Origin: Cloacibacillus sp. An23
GTDB taxonomy: Bacteria > Synergistota > Synergistia > Synergistales > Synergistaceae
Assembly: GCF_002159945.1 (NCBI RefSeq)
Contig: NZ_NFJQ01000009.1
Location: 62,001-126,000 of the forward strand
Direction: 5' to 3'
Length of the DNA: 64,000 nucleotides
This document shows, piece after piece, positions 15,702 through 23,348 of the stretch. Positions within the stretch are counted from its first letter, which is position 1; each line of letters opens with the position of its first letter. The position numbers and the translations under genes are program-made. Below the pieces are notes generated by a model, which saw only the letters and a program-made list of their open reading frames with translations, had not been told where the DNA came from and ran no database searches.

Positions 15702-16757
15702 TTATTTTTTGGCTTTCAGCAGATTTTTGTCGAGGAACTGACAGAGCAGTTCGTAGTGTGTCGCCGTTTCGGGCGCTTCAAAGTTCAGGTAGTACTGCGC
15801 GTGGGACATAGCCTCGTAAACTATCAGCTCCGCCTCCGCGTCGTTGAGCAGCAGCCGCTCGTGCATGCGCGCCGTGTTGCTGAGGAAGAGGTCGCGCGTG
15901 CCGGAGAAGAGCAGAGTCGGCGGGAATTTCGCGAGATCCTCGTCCTTCGCGTACATCGGAGAGACGAGCGGGTCTTTGTAGTCCGCGCCGTTCGCGTAGG
16001 CCTTCGCCGATGCGTCGATGAGGCCGTCGTAGGTCACGAGCACGTTGTCTACGCCGTCGTTGGTGAAGTAGCTGTCGCCGACCTTGCCGATTTCCGTCCA
16101 CGGCGTGCCGGACATGAGCGCCGCGGGAAGCGGCGTCCCGGACTGGATAGCCTGGAGCGCGAGTATCAGCGTCATGGCTCCGCCGGTCGAGGTGCCGAGG
16201 ACGGCGATGTTCTCCGCGCCGTACTGTTTGACGAGCTCTTTATATACCGCGAAGGCGTCTTCGATCGCCGCGGGGTACGGATGCTCGGGCGCAAGGCGGT
16301 AATCGACCGCGATCACTTTGTAATGTCCGAAGTGCGCCATGAGCAGCCCTTCCGTCACGCCGCCGGCTCCGCCGCCGAGGACGTAGCCGCCGCCGTGTAT
16401 CGCGTAGATTATTTTATCTTTTTTGTCTTCGTCTATCGCGGGCGGCGTGAGCGTGCGCACGGTGACGCCTGCGATTTTGCCCTCTTCTATCTTTACTCCG
16501 GTGCGCTGGGCGAGGCCGAGCGCTAACTTCGCGCCGCCCTCGGCGTTGCGCTTTTGCAGCTCGCTCCATTCCTTGGCGTCCGCGGGCGCTTTGAGCCAGA
16601 CCTGAGAAGGCGGTGCGGTAACGGTCGCCGCCATCTGTTCGCTGACCGTCGTCGGGGCGGGGAAGCTGCGCGCCTCCTGCGCCTGCGACTGGGCCGCGAA
16701 GGCCAGCGCGAAGGCCGCTGCGGCGGGGAGCAGGAATTTTCTCATTTTCGTCTTCAT
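15702..16757 (-). CDS. secreted alpha/beta hydrolase (hormone-sensitive lipase-like esterase)
   Basis: The 351-residue product has a signal peptide (residues 1-26, cleavage after SQAQ-A region), the oxyanion motif HGGGYVLGGG near 120, VIAVDYRLAPEHPYPAA near 152, nucleophile Ser in GTSTGGAM near 187, Asp in SGTRDLFLS near 290 and His in MSHAQYY near 320. GTSTG replaces the usual GDSAG. It should hydrolyse short acyl esters in the periplasm. Start choice: ATG at 16757, 11 bases after AAGGAG; TTG at 16763 is an alternative. It lies 20 bases after the upstream MerR gene and 73 bases before the downstream one. Confidence 0.82.
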   Translation of the reverse strand: MKTKMRKFLLPAAAAFALAFAAQSQAQEARSFPAPTTVSEQMAATVTAPPSQVWLKAPADAKEWSELQKRNAEGGAKLALGLAQRTGVKIEEGKIAGVTVRTLTPPAIDEDKKDKIIYAIHGGGYVLGGGAGGVTEGLLMAHFGHYKVIAVDYRLAPEHPYPAAIEDAFAVYKELVKQYGAENIAVLGTSTGGAMTLILALQAIQSGTPLPAALMSGTPWTEIGKVGDSYFTNDGVDNVLVTYDGLIDASAKAYANGADYKDPLVSPMYAKDEDLAKFPPTLLFSGTRDLFLSNTARMHERLLLNDAEAELIVYEAMSHAQYYLNFEAPETATHYELLCQFLDKNLLKAKK

Positions 16758-16777
16758 CTGCAAGGCATCTCCTTCTT

Positions 16778-17113
16778 TCAGCGGCTTATCGGGCCGCCGT
16801 TCTTTTTGATGTCTCTTATTATACAGTCGAGACAATCGAGAGACTGCTGCCGCTCGTGCAGGTCGTCGAGCTGGCGGAAGCGCTCCTTCTTCATTATCCG
16901 CACGCGCTCTTCGAGCGTCCCCGCGCTCTCGTCGAGCAGCACGGGGTTCTCGGCTATCTTCTCGGCGCTCACGCCCGCCTTCGCGAGCGAGCTTATGAGG
17001 CCGAGGCGCTTGCGCCATTCCTCTCCGCAGGAGGGTATCAGCCCGAGCTCTCTGTAATGTTTCAGCTTTTCCGCGCTTACGCCGCAGGATTCGCTTACTT
17101 CGTCTATCGTCAT
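16778..17113 (-). CDS. short MerR-like regulator
   Basis: The 111-residue product begins MTIDEVSESCGVSAEKLKHYRELGLIPS, clearly MerR-like but with a divergent recognition helix, then a coiled coil (residues 50-95) and a C-terminal Cys pair in LDCLDCII. MerR proteins are usually 130 residues or more, so the effector region is short. It is first in the cluster MerR, esterase, MerR and overlaps no neighbour. A TTAGAC/TATATT promoter with an 18-base spacer can be drawn at about 17188-17217 on the minus strand. Degenerate or heterodimerising MerR is possible. Confidence 0.7.
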   Translation of the reverse strand: MTIDEVSESCGVSAEKLKHYRELGLIPSCGEEWRKRLGLISSLAKAGVSAEKIAENPVLLDESAGTLEERVRIMKKERFRQLDDLHERQQSLDCLDCIIRDIKKNGGPISR

Positions 17114-17256
17114 GTTACGCGCCCTTTCGTATGAGTGCGGCTTCGCCGCCGTTTTTACGCGCGCGGGCTTTTCTCCCTCGCGCGCCTACAATATAATTTT
17201 TCCGCCGCGCGTCGTCTAATACTTCTCTTTTATCTGTTTCCCATGCTCCGAGGGCA

Positions 17257-18000
17257 TTAAGAACGCTCCGCCGCGAAAGCGCTTCCGCGTTCGCGCACGC
17301 GTTCGAGCCTCCGCGCGAGCAGAAGGCCGAGCTCGAAGAGCAGCCACGCGGGGACGGCCATCGTGAGCTGGCTTATCACGTCGGGCGGCGTCAGAATCCC
17401 CGCGGCTATCAGTATCGCGGTCATCACGTAGGGGCGTTTGCGCCCGAGGCTCTCCGCCGAGATCACGCCGAGGCGCACCGCAAGCAGCGCGAGCACCGGC
17501 GTCTGGAACATCAGGCCGAATGCGAGCGTCAGCCGCCCCGCGAGGCCGGCGAAGTTCGCGACGCCGAGGCTCGCCTCAAGCTCCTGAGTGGCGAAGCTCC
17601 CCGCGAAGCGTATGACGGCGGGCAGCACGAGCCCCGCGCAGAAGGCCGCGCCGCATGCGAAGAGCAGCGACGAAAACAGCGCCGCGCGGGCTATTGCGCG
17701 CCGCTCCTCCTTATAGAGCGCAGGCAGCAGGAAGCGCCATATCTGCGCGATGTTCCAGGGATATGCGAGGACGAGCGCTATTATCAGCGCGAGGCGCAGC
17801 TGTACGAAGAAAACCTCCATCGGCGCGAAATAGTGCAGCGTCGCGCCGTCGGGAAAGCACCAGAGCGTCAGCGCGTTGATGACGCGCGGCGCGATCAGAT
17901 ACCCGACCGGGAAGAGCGCCGCCGTCGCGATCACGCAGCGCAGCAGAGCGCCGCGCAGCGCTTCGAGGTGGCTTATGAGGCTTTCTTCGCTGTCGTTCAT
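17257..18000 (-). CDS. tatC: twin-arginine translocase subunit TatC
   Basis: The 247-residue protein has the six membrane helices of TatC and its N-terminal signature SLISHLEALRGALLR with the conserved Glu, followed by PxG-rich loops and VIAGILTPPDVISQ-like text near 205 (ILTPPDVISQLTMAVP). It forms the receptor for RR-signal peptides with TatA in the cytoplasmic membrane. Its start overlaps the tatA stop by 4 bases (ATGA), showing translational coupling. The operon order is Tat-signal flavin reductase, tatA, tatC. Confidence 0.93.
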   Translation of the reverse strand: MNDSEESLISHLEALRGALLRCVIATAALFPVGYLIAPRVINALTLWCFPDGATLHYFAPMEVFFVQLRLALIIALVLAYPWNIAQIWRFLLPALYKEERRAIARAALFSSLLFACGAAFCAGLVLPAVIRFAGSFATQELEASLGVANFAGLAGRLTLAFGLMFQTPVLALLAVRLGVISAESLGRKRPYVMTAILIAAGILTPPDVISQLTMAVPAWLLFELGLLLARRLERVRERGSAFAAERS

Positions 18001-18194
18001 GCGGCGTTCTCCCGCTTAGCGTCCTCCGCGGCATCCATAAAGCCGCGGCTCTCACTTTCGAGGTCGGCCTTCGCCTTCTTGAACTCGTACGAGGCGCGGC
18101 CCATAGCGCGCGCCAGCTCCGGTATGCGCTTCGCACCGAAAACAATAAGTATGAACAGCGCTATCAGAATTATCTCCGTGAATCCAAGCGACAT
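17997..18194 (-). CDS. tatA: twin-arginine translocase subunit TatA/TatE
   Basis: The 65-residue product has one N-terminal membrane helix (GFTEIILIALFILIVFG), the FGAKRIPELARAMGRA hinge and amphipathic helix, and a charged tail. The length suits TatA/TatE rather than TatB; with no TatB seen this is a minimal TatAC system. It starts 25 bases after the reductase stop, with AAGAGGAGTGG as ribosome site. Confidence 0.93.
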   Translation of the reverse strand: MSLGFTEIILIALFILIVFGAKRIPELARAMGRASYEFKKAKADLESESRGFMDAAEDAKRENAA

Positions 18195-18219
18195 CTCTTA
18201 CCACTCCTCTTTCGGTTTT

Positions 18220-18876
18220 CTATATGTTTCTGCCGAGGCGGTACGCCTCGTCCATGAACCTTGTTCCGTTGACCGCGCCCGCGGGCCACAGCCCCGTGCC
18301 GACGACGTGTCCCGCGTACTCCCAGCCGAGGTAGTCGTACAGCCCTTTGCGGAAAAAGTCGATTATCGGCTGCACGCGCTCCATGTCGCTGTTAGCGAGC
18401 GTCAGGATAAAGGCCGAGCGCTTATGTACGTGGATGCGCCCGTTTATCGCGTAGAAGCGGTCCATCACCGCCTTGATCTGCGTCGAAATGTTGTAGTAGT
18501 AGACGGGCGAGGCGAAGAGTATCGCGTCAGCCTCGACGATGCGCTCGCGCACGGAGCCGAAATCGTCGTCGTCGAGTATGCACTGCCCGTTCATGCCGCA
18601 GTGGTTGCATGCCGTGCAGGGACGCACGTTCGATAGCCCCGCGTCGAAGCGCGAGACCTCGTGCCCCGCCTCCTGAGCGCCGCGTATGAACTGCTCCGCG
18701 AGCGTGCAGGAGTTGCCGTTCCTGCGCGGGCTGCCCGTCACGACGAGCACCTTCTTCTTCCTTCCGTCCGACGGCGCGGCCCACGCTTCGCGCGCTCCGC
18801 CGCTTTTCAGCCCTCCGAGCAGCGCGCCGCCGGCAGCCGCCGCGAACGCGCCTTTGATAAACTCCCGACGGTTCAT
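18220..18876 (-). CDS. Tat-exported NADPH-dependent FMN reductase/flavodoxin-like protein
   Basis: The 218-residue product starts with a twin-arginine signal (MNRREFIKGAFAAAAGGALLG, RR at 3-4, cleavage near AWAA), then a flavodoxin-like fold: VLVVTGSPRRNGNS (FMN phosphate loop, residues about 43-56), a CTACNHCGMNGQC Cys motif near 90, and SPVYYYNISTQ near 120. It should bind FMN in the cytoplasm and then be exported folded. It is encoded directly before tatA and tatC, so it is probably the dedicated cargo. Ribosome site GGAGGATT lies 6 bases before the ATG. The electron donor in the periplasm is unknown. Confidence 0.85.
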   Translation of the reverse strand: MNRREFIKGAFAAAAGGALLGGLKSGGAREAWAAPSDGRKKKVLVVTGSPRRNGNSCTLAEQFIRGAQEAGHEVSRFDAGLSNVRPCTACNHCGMNGQCILDDDDFGSVRERIVEADAILFASPVYYYNISTQIKAVMDRFYAINGRIHVHKRSAFILTLANSDMERVQPIIDFFRKGLYDYLGWEYAGHVVGTGLWPAGAVNGTRFMDEAYRLGRNI

Positions 18877-18921
18877 TGAGAATCCTCCCTCCGATATGAG
18901 CGCCGCCGCGCGGCGCGTTAG

Positions 18922-18972
18922 ACAAAAAAAGTAAGCGCCCCTTCCGCGGATGAAATTCCCGCCGGGGCGCTT
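18922..18972 (-). terminator. terminator of the LysR gene
   Basis: AAGCGCCCC (18933-18941) pairs with GGGGCGCTT (18964-18972), followed on the minus strand by TTACTTTTTTTG. A TTAGAC-19-TATATT promoter (18975-19005, minus strand) would start inside this hairpin and escape it, giving the reductase-tatAC transcript. Confidence 0.7.
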
Positions 18973-19015
18973 AAAATATAATTTTCGATATGGAGCTCTG
19001 TCTAATACCTGTGAT

Positions 19016-19903
19016 TCATCGCTTCTCAATGCCCGGGAAGCATTTTATGAAATCTATGAACTTCGTCACGGCGGGGCTGAAAGGCTGCTGGCGCTTCCAC
19101 GCGAGCACGGACGTTGAGACGAGCCCGTCGAGCGGCCGCATCGCGAGCTCATCGGGGTCGAGATACGGAAGGCTGCCCGCGATGGTGAGCGCGCAGCCGA
19201 AGCCGTGCTTCACCATTACCGCCGCGTTCGTGCTGAGGTTGCTGACGCAGATTATATTCTTCTCGTCGTATGCCTCGCCGAGCCAGTTGAAGAGCTCGCT
19301 CTGCACGTTCGGGCGGAAGGGGACTATCAGCGGACGCCCGCGCAGGTCGCCAGCCGTCACCGATTCGAGCGCGGCGAGCGGGTCGTCGGGGCGCACCACC
19401 GCGGCCCACGGTTCTTTTACCCCAAGCCGCGCGAACTCATATTTCGATATGTCCGCCGGTTCTAGCAGAAGGCCGACGTCTATCAGCCCGCGGTCCATGC
19501 GCGTCTTGATGTGGTCGGCGTTGCTGCTGTACAGCCTGTAGCGCACGTTCGGATGACGCGCGCTGAAGGCGCGCAGCATCTCCGCGACGAACTTCACCGA
19601 CTCAAGCTCGCCCCAGCCTATCGAAATCGTGCCGTCAACGACCTCCTCCTGCTCCGCGAGCTCGCGCTCCGTCTTGTCTATCAGCTCTACTATTTCCTCC
19701 GCGCGCCGCCGCAGCAGGACGCCCTCGTTCGTCAGCACGATGTGCCTCGTCCCGCGCTCGAAGAGCCTCACTCCGAGGTCGTCCTCGAGCTGCGCGAGCT
19801 GCCGCGAGAGCGTCGGCTGCGTGATATGCAGCAGCTCCGCCGCCTTAGTTATATTCTCTTCGCGCGCCACGGCGAGAAAATAGCGCAGTACGCGTACCTC
19901 CAT
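19016..19903 (-). CDS. LysR family transcriptional regulator
   Basis: The 295-residue product begins MEVRVLRYFLAVAREENITKAAELLHITQPTLSRQLAQLE, the LysR HTH, followed by the two-lobed substrate-binding domain (residues 90-290). It is upstream of the Tat reductase-tatAC operon on the same strand but has its own terminator. LysR genes often regulate neighbours; the divergent gene at 20115 is a candidate. The effector is not predictable. Confidence 0.9.
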   Translation of the reverse strand: MEVRVLRYFLAVAREENITKAAELLHITQPTLSRQLAQLEDDLGVRLFERGTRHIVLTNEGVLLRRRAEEIVELIDKTERELAEQEEVVDGTISIGWGELESVKFVAEMLRAFSARHPNVRYRLYSSNADHIKTRMDRGLIDVGLLLEPADISKYEFARLGVKEPWAAVVRPDDPLAALESVTAGDLRGRPLIVPFRPNVQSELFNWLGEAYDEKNIICVSNLSTNAAVMVKHGFGCALTIAGSLPYLDPDELAMRPLDGLVSTSVLAWKRQQPFSPAVTKFIDFIKCFPGIEKR

Positions 19904-20114
19904 ACAGCCGCCCCCTTCTTTCGATTTATCGATTCGTCATATTAAATTCTCCCAATCTTTATTATAGCAAAGGCGTCGCGCGCGGAGATACGTTTCGGGC
20001 ATGATTCGGCAATTCGGCCTAGGTATTAGACATCGCGGCACGCTTCAAAATAGAATACGCGCATGGAAGCCTCGGCGGGGAAGGCCGCCGCGGAAATGAA
20101 AGGAGCGGACGAAA

Positions 20115-20534
20115 ATGAAAATTCTGATTGCCGTGTGCGTCACGGCGCTGCTGACTGCAGTAAGCTCCGCGTGGGCCGGCGGGCCGGCGCGCGTGAAATT
20201 CACGTGGGACGGCGGCGAGGCCGTGGCCGAGCTCGACGGCGGCGCCGCCGCGGAAAGTCTGCTCGCGATGCTGCCGCTTACGCTCGACTTCGAGGACTTC
20301 AACGGCACGGAGCGCATAGCCTACACGCCCGAAAAGCCCGACACGTCCGGCGCTCCTGAGAGCTATACGCCGAAGGCCGGAGACATAACGATCTACGCGC
20401 CGTGGGGCAACATAGCGGTATTTTACAGGCCGTTCCGCGAATCGCGCGGGCTCGTGCCTCTCGGCCGGTTCGTCGAAGGCGCGGACAAAATATCGACGCT
20501 CGGCAAAGGCGTGCGCATAGAGGCGATGGAATAG
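20115..20534 (+). CDS. secreted cyclophilin-like fold protein
   Basis: The 139-residue product has a signal peptide (MKILIAVCVTALLTAVSSAWA) and a single beta-rich domain with LPLTLDFEDFNGTERIAY, GDITIYAPWGNIAVFYR and LVPLGRFV. These are typical of the cyclophilin-like family (PF18050) often encoded near flavodoxins and aldo/keto reductases. No peptidyl-prolyl isomerase activity should be assumed. Ribosome site AAAGGAG lies 10 bases before the ATG. The downstream cupin-flavodoxin operon has its own promoter. Confidence 0.78.
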   Translation: MKILIAVCVTALLTAVSSAWAGGPARVKFTWDGGEAVAELDGGAAAESLLAMLPLTLDFEDFNGTERIAYTPEKPDTSGAPESYTPKAGDITIYAPWGNIAVFYRPFRESRGLVPLGRFVEGADKISTLGKGVRIEAME

Positions 20535-20542
20535 CGTTGTTC

Positions 20543-20573
20543 TTGACTTAGAGCTTACTCTATAGCTTAGAGT
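20543..20573 (+). promoter_or_regulatory. MerR-type promoter with 19-base spacer and dyad
   Basis: TTGACT (20543-20548) and TAGAGT (20568-20573) are separated by 19 bases, the spacing typical of MerR-activated promoters. The dyad TAGAG-CTTA-CTCTA (20549-20562) lies in the spacer, and a second overlapping dyad ACTCTA-N5-TAGAGT covers 20557-20573. It drives the cupin and flavodoxin genes. Confidence 0.75.
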
Positions 20574-20646
20574 AAATTTTATAACGGACATTCGCGCCGG
20601 CGCGCGGAGAGAAATAAACGAAATTGCATCAGGAGGCGAAAAATTT

Positions 20647-21186
20647 ATGAAAAACGGAATGAAAAAGCTCATGGCCGCGGCAGCCGCGGCGTCGGTGCTC
20701 GCGGCGGGCGCGTCCTTCGCGGCGGATGACGGCCAGTATCTCGGCAAGACGCAGACCATAATACGCGCAGGAACCTACAAGTCGGTCGAGGGGCCGGCGC
20801 AGAACTTCACCGGCAAAGCGCGCATCGACAACATATTCCCCGAGAACGGCCCGGCGAAGTTCAGCGGCGCTTACGTCACCTTCGAGCCAGGCGCGCGCTC
20901 CAACTGGCACACCCACCAGATCGGCCAGACCCTCGTCGTGACTATGGGAGTATGCCTCACCGGCACGTGGGGCGGCGAAGTGACGCGCGCATATCCCGGC
21001 GACGTCATCCAGTGCCCGCCCGGCGTCAAGCACTGGCACGGCGCTTCTCCCGACGCGGCGATGACCCACGTCTCGATCTGCCAGTCGGACGAGAACGGCA
21101 GCGTAGTCGAGTGGATGGAACCCGTCACCGACGAACAGTACGCCAAGGGGCTGACGGACGGCGGCAGCGCCCGGCCGCGCGGATAA
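20647..21186 (+). CDS. secreted cupin protein
   Basis: The 179-residue product has a signal peptide (cleavage near SFAA) and a cupin barrel: FEPGARSNWHTHQIGQTLVV (residues about 79-98, His-x-His) and GDVIQCPPGVKHWHGA near 120 with further His. The family includes quercetinase-like and carboxymuconolactone-decarboxylase-associated cupins. It should bind a divalent metal in the periplasm. Ribosome site AGGAGG precedes the ATG. It forms an operon with the secreted flavodoxin under the MerR-type promoter. Confidence 0.8.
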   Translation: MKNGMKKLMAAAAAASVLAAGASFAADDGQYLGKTQTIIRAGTYKSVEGPAQNFTGKARIDNIFPENGPAKFSGAYVTFEPGARSNWHTHQIGQTLVVTMGVCLTGTWGGEVTRAYPGDVIQCPPGVKHWHGASPDAAMTHVSICQSDENGSVVEWMEPVTDEQYAKGLTDGGSARPRG

Positions 21187-21231
21187 CGAATAACACAGAA
21201 AAATTACACGGATAACGGAGGCTGAAAGAAA

Positions 21232-21810
21232 ATGGCACTTGTTCTGAAAATATTCAAGGCGGGTATGCTTCCCGCGATAGCGCTCGCGTTCATGCTCTCG
21301 CTCGCCTGCGGGCGCGGCGAGGCAGCGGGCAAGGCGCTCGTAGTCTACTTCTCGTGGAGCGGCAACACAGAGGCGCTGGCGAAAGAGATACAGGCGCAGA
21401 CCGGAGCGGACATCTTCCGCATCGAGACCGTCGAGCCCTACCCAGAAGACTACAACGCGACGGTGGACCAGGGACGCGCCGAACAGCGCGCGAACGCCCG
21501 CCCCGCGCTGAAACAGGCGAAGATAGACAACCTCGCGGAATACGACACTATATTCATCGGCGCGCCGAACTGGTGGAGCTCGATACCGATGCCGGTCGCG
21601 GCATTCCTCGAGGCCAACGACTTCTCCGGCAAGACCGTGGCGCAGTTCGTCACGCACGGCGGCGGCGGGACGGCGAACTGCGACGACGACCTGCGTAAGC
21701 TCTGCCCCGGCGCGAAATTCACCGAAGTCCTCTCGATAGGCGGAAGCTCGGCGCGCAGCGCGAAGGGCGAAGTGACCGAGTGGCTCTCCGCGATAGGCTT
21801 CACGAAATAA
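21232..21810 (+). CDS. exported flavodoxin
   Basis: The 192-residue product has an N-terminal hydrophobic export signal (residues 8-24, ending LSLACGRG, a poor lipobox) followed by a flavodoxin fold: VVYFSWSGNTEALA as FMN phosphate loop near residue 39, then IGAPNWWSSIPMPV near 105 and THGGGG near 140. Exported flavodoxins of this kind occur in gut anaerobes; the redox partner is unknown. It is 45 bases downstream of the cupin gene, with GGAGGCTG as ribosome site, and is followed by a strong terminator. Confidence 0.83.
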   Translation: MALVLKIFKAGMLPAIALAFMLSLACGRGEAAGKALVVYFSWSGNTEALAKEIQAQTGADIFRIETVEPYPEDYNATVDQGRAEQRANARPALKQAKIDNLAEYDTIFIGAPNWWSSIPMPVAAFLEANDFSGKTVAQFVTHGGGGTANCDDDLRKLCPGAKFTEVLSIGGSSARSAKGEVTEWLSAIGFTK

Positions 21811-21847
21811 AATAGTCAAACGCGCCGGAATTTAACGGCGGATACGC

Positions 21848-21885
21848 AAAAGGCCGAAGGGAAGAAATCCTTCGGCCTTTTTTAT
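21848..21885 (+). terminator. strong intrinsic terminator
   Basis: AAAGGCCGAAGG (21849-21860) pairs with CCTTCGGCCTTT (21869-21880), followed by TTTATA. Confidence 0.9.
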
Positions 21886-22081
21886 ATTGACGAAAACGAC
21901 AGAAATTCGCGTCGTTCCGGCAATTTTCAGGCCGTAACTTCCGTCCACGACGCCGAGGCCGGACGAAGCGGCGAAGCTGCGGGCGGCGGAACGCGCGCGG
22001 TTTGAGCCGCGCGTTTGCATTTCACGCCGCCGGCGGGTATTCTATAAAAGTACGGAAATTTTGCATTGGAGGACTAAAGCT

Positions 22082-23206
22082 TTGAAAAAACTCGGATTCG
22101 GCTTCATGCGCCTGCCTCTGACGGACAAGGAGGACGTGAAGAGCGTAGACCGCGGACAGGTCAAGAGGATGGTCGACAGGTTCCTCGAGCGCGGCTTCAC
22201 CTACTTCGACACCGCGTACATGTATCACGACCATACGAGCGAGGACGTGCTGCGCGAGACGCTGGTCGAGCGCCACCCGCGAGAAGCGTTCACCGTCGCG
22301 ACGAAGCTGCCGCTCATGTTCCTCGAGAAAGAGGGCGACCAGGAGCGCATCTTCGACGAGCAGCTCAAAAAATGCGGCGTCGATTACTTCGACTACTATC
22401 TGCTGCACAACGTCAACGCGAACAGCATCGAGAACGTGCGGAAATACGACAGTTTCGGCTTCATCCGCAAGTTGAAGGAAGAGGGGCGCGTCCGCCATAT
22501 CGGTTTCTCGTTCCACGACGGCGCGGACCTTCTCGACCGCGTGCTCGCGGAGCACCCCGAGACGGAATTCGTGCAGCTTCAGATAAACTACCTCGACTGG
22601 GACAACGAGGGCATACAGTCGCGACGCTGCCTCGAAACGGCGCGCCGCTACGGAAAGCCCGTGTTCGTCATGGAGCCGGTAAAGGGCGGATCGCTCGTCG
22701 AGATCCCCGACGAGGCCAAGGCTATGTTCGAAGCCTGCACGCCCGGCATGTCGCCCGCGTCGTGGGCCGTGCGCTTCGCGGCGGGGCAGGAGGGCGTCGC
22801 GCTCGTGCTGAGCGGAATGTCCTCCTATGAACAGCTGGAAGACAACACGGGCTACATGGAGGACTTCAAGCCGCTCACGGAGCGCGAGCTCGAGACGCTC
22901 GAGCGCGCCAAGGGCGCGATAGCCGCGGCGCACGCGATACCATGCACAGCCTGCCGCTACTGCGTCGAAGGCTGTCCGATGGAGATCCCCATACCGGAAT
23001 ACTTCGCGCTCTACAACGCGCATAAGCACACGAAAGCCGGAATCTTCGACGTACAGACCGTCTACTACGCGAACATAGCGAAGACGCGCGCGAAGGCCTC
23101 CGCCTGCGTGAGCTGCGGACAGTGCGAGCGCGCCTGCCCGCAGCACATAAAGGTCATAGACCGCCTGAAAGACGTGGCCGCTGCGTTCGAGCCGAATGAG
23201 GCGTAA
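22082..23206 (+). CDS. aldo/keto reductase with C-terminal ferredoxin domain
   Basis: The 374-residue product has an aldo/keto reductase barrel: GFGFMRLPLT at the start, FDTAYMYHD (active-site Asp and Tyr, near 46-54), VATKLP with catalytic Lys, and LHNVNA. The C-terminal part carries two 4Fe-4S motifs, CTACRYCVEGC near 297 and CVSCGQCERAC near 345. Such proteins are cytoplasmic oxidoreductases of anaerobes with unknown substrate. The TTG start at 22082 is chosen because TTGGAGGA ends 9 bases upstream; an earlier in-frame TTG covers that site. It stands alone between two terminators. Confidence 0.85.
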   Translation: MKKLGFGFMRLPLTDKEDVKSVDRGQVKRMVDRFLERGFTYFDTAYMYHDHTSEDVLRETLVERHPREAFTVATKLPLMFLEKEGDQERIFDEQLKKCGVDYFDYYLLHNVNANSIENVRKYDSFGFIRKLKEEGRVRHIGFSFHDGADLLDRVLAEHPETEFVQLQINYLDWDNEGIQSRRCLETARRYGKPVFVMEPVKGGSLVEIPDEAKAMFEACTPGMSPASWAVRFAAGQEGVALVLSGMSSYEQLEDNTGYMEDFKPLTERELETLERAKGAIAAAHAIPCTACRYCVEGCPMEIPIPEYFALYNAHKHTKAGIFDVQTVYYANIAKTRAKASACVSCGQCERACPQHIKVIDRLKDVAAAFEPNEA

Positions 23207-23290
23207 AAAACACGCGCCGCGGCGGCGGAGGTTTTCGGGCGGACGAGCGTAGTGAGCGCCTGAATCTTCGCTAAAGCATGCGGACGGCGC

Positions 23291-23326
23291 GAAAAAACGG
23301 AGAGGCGGGCCCTCTCCGTTTTTTGT
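23291..23326. terminator. bidirectional intrinsic terminator
   Basis: AAAAAACGGAGAGG pairs with CCTCTCCGTTTTTT across a 5-base loop; U-tracts on both strands serve the converging reductase and subtilase genes. Confidence 0.9.
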
Positions 23327-23348
23327 ATTTGCGTCGTGCGGCTTCGCG

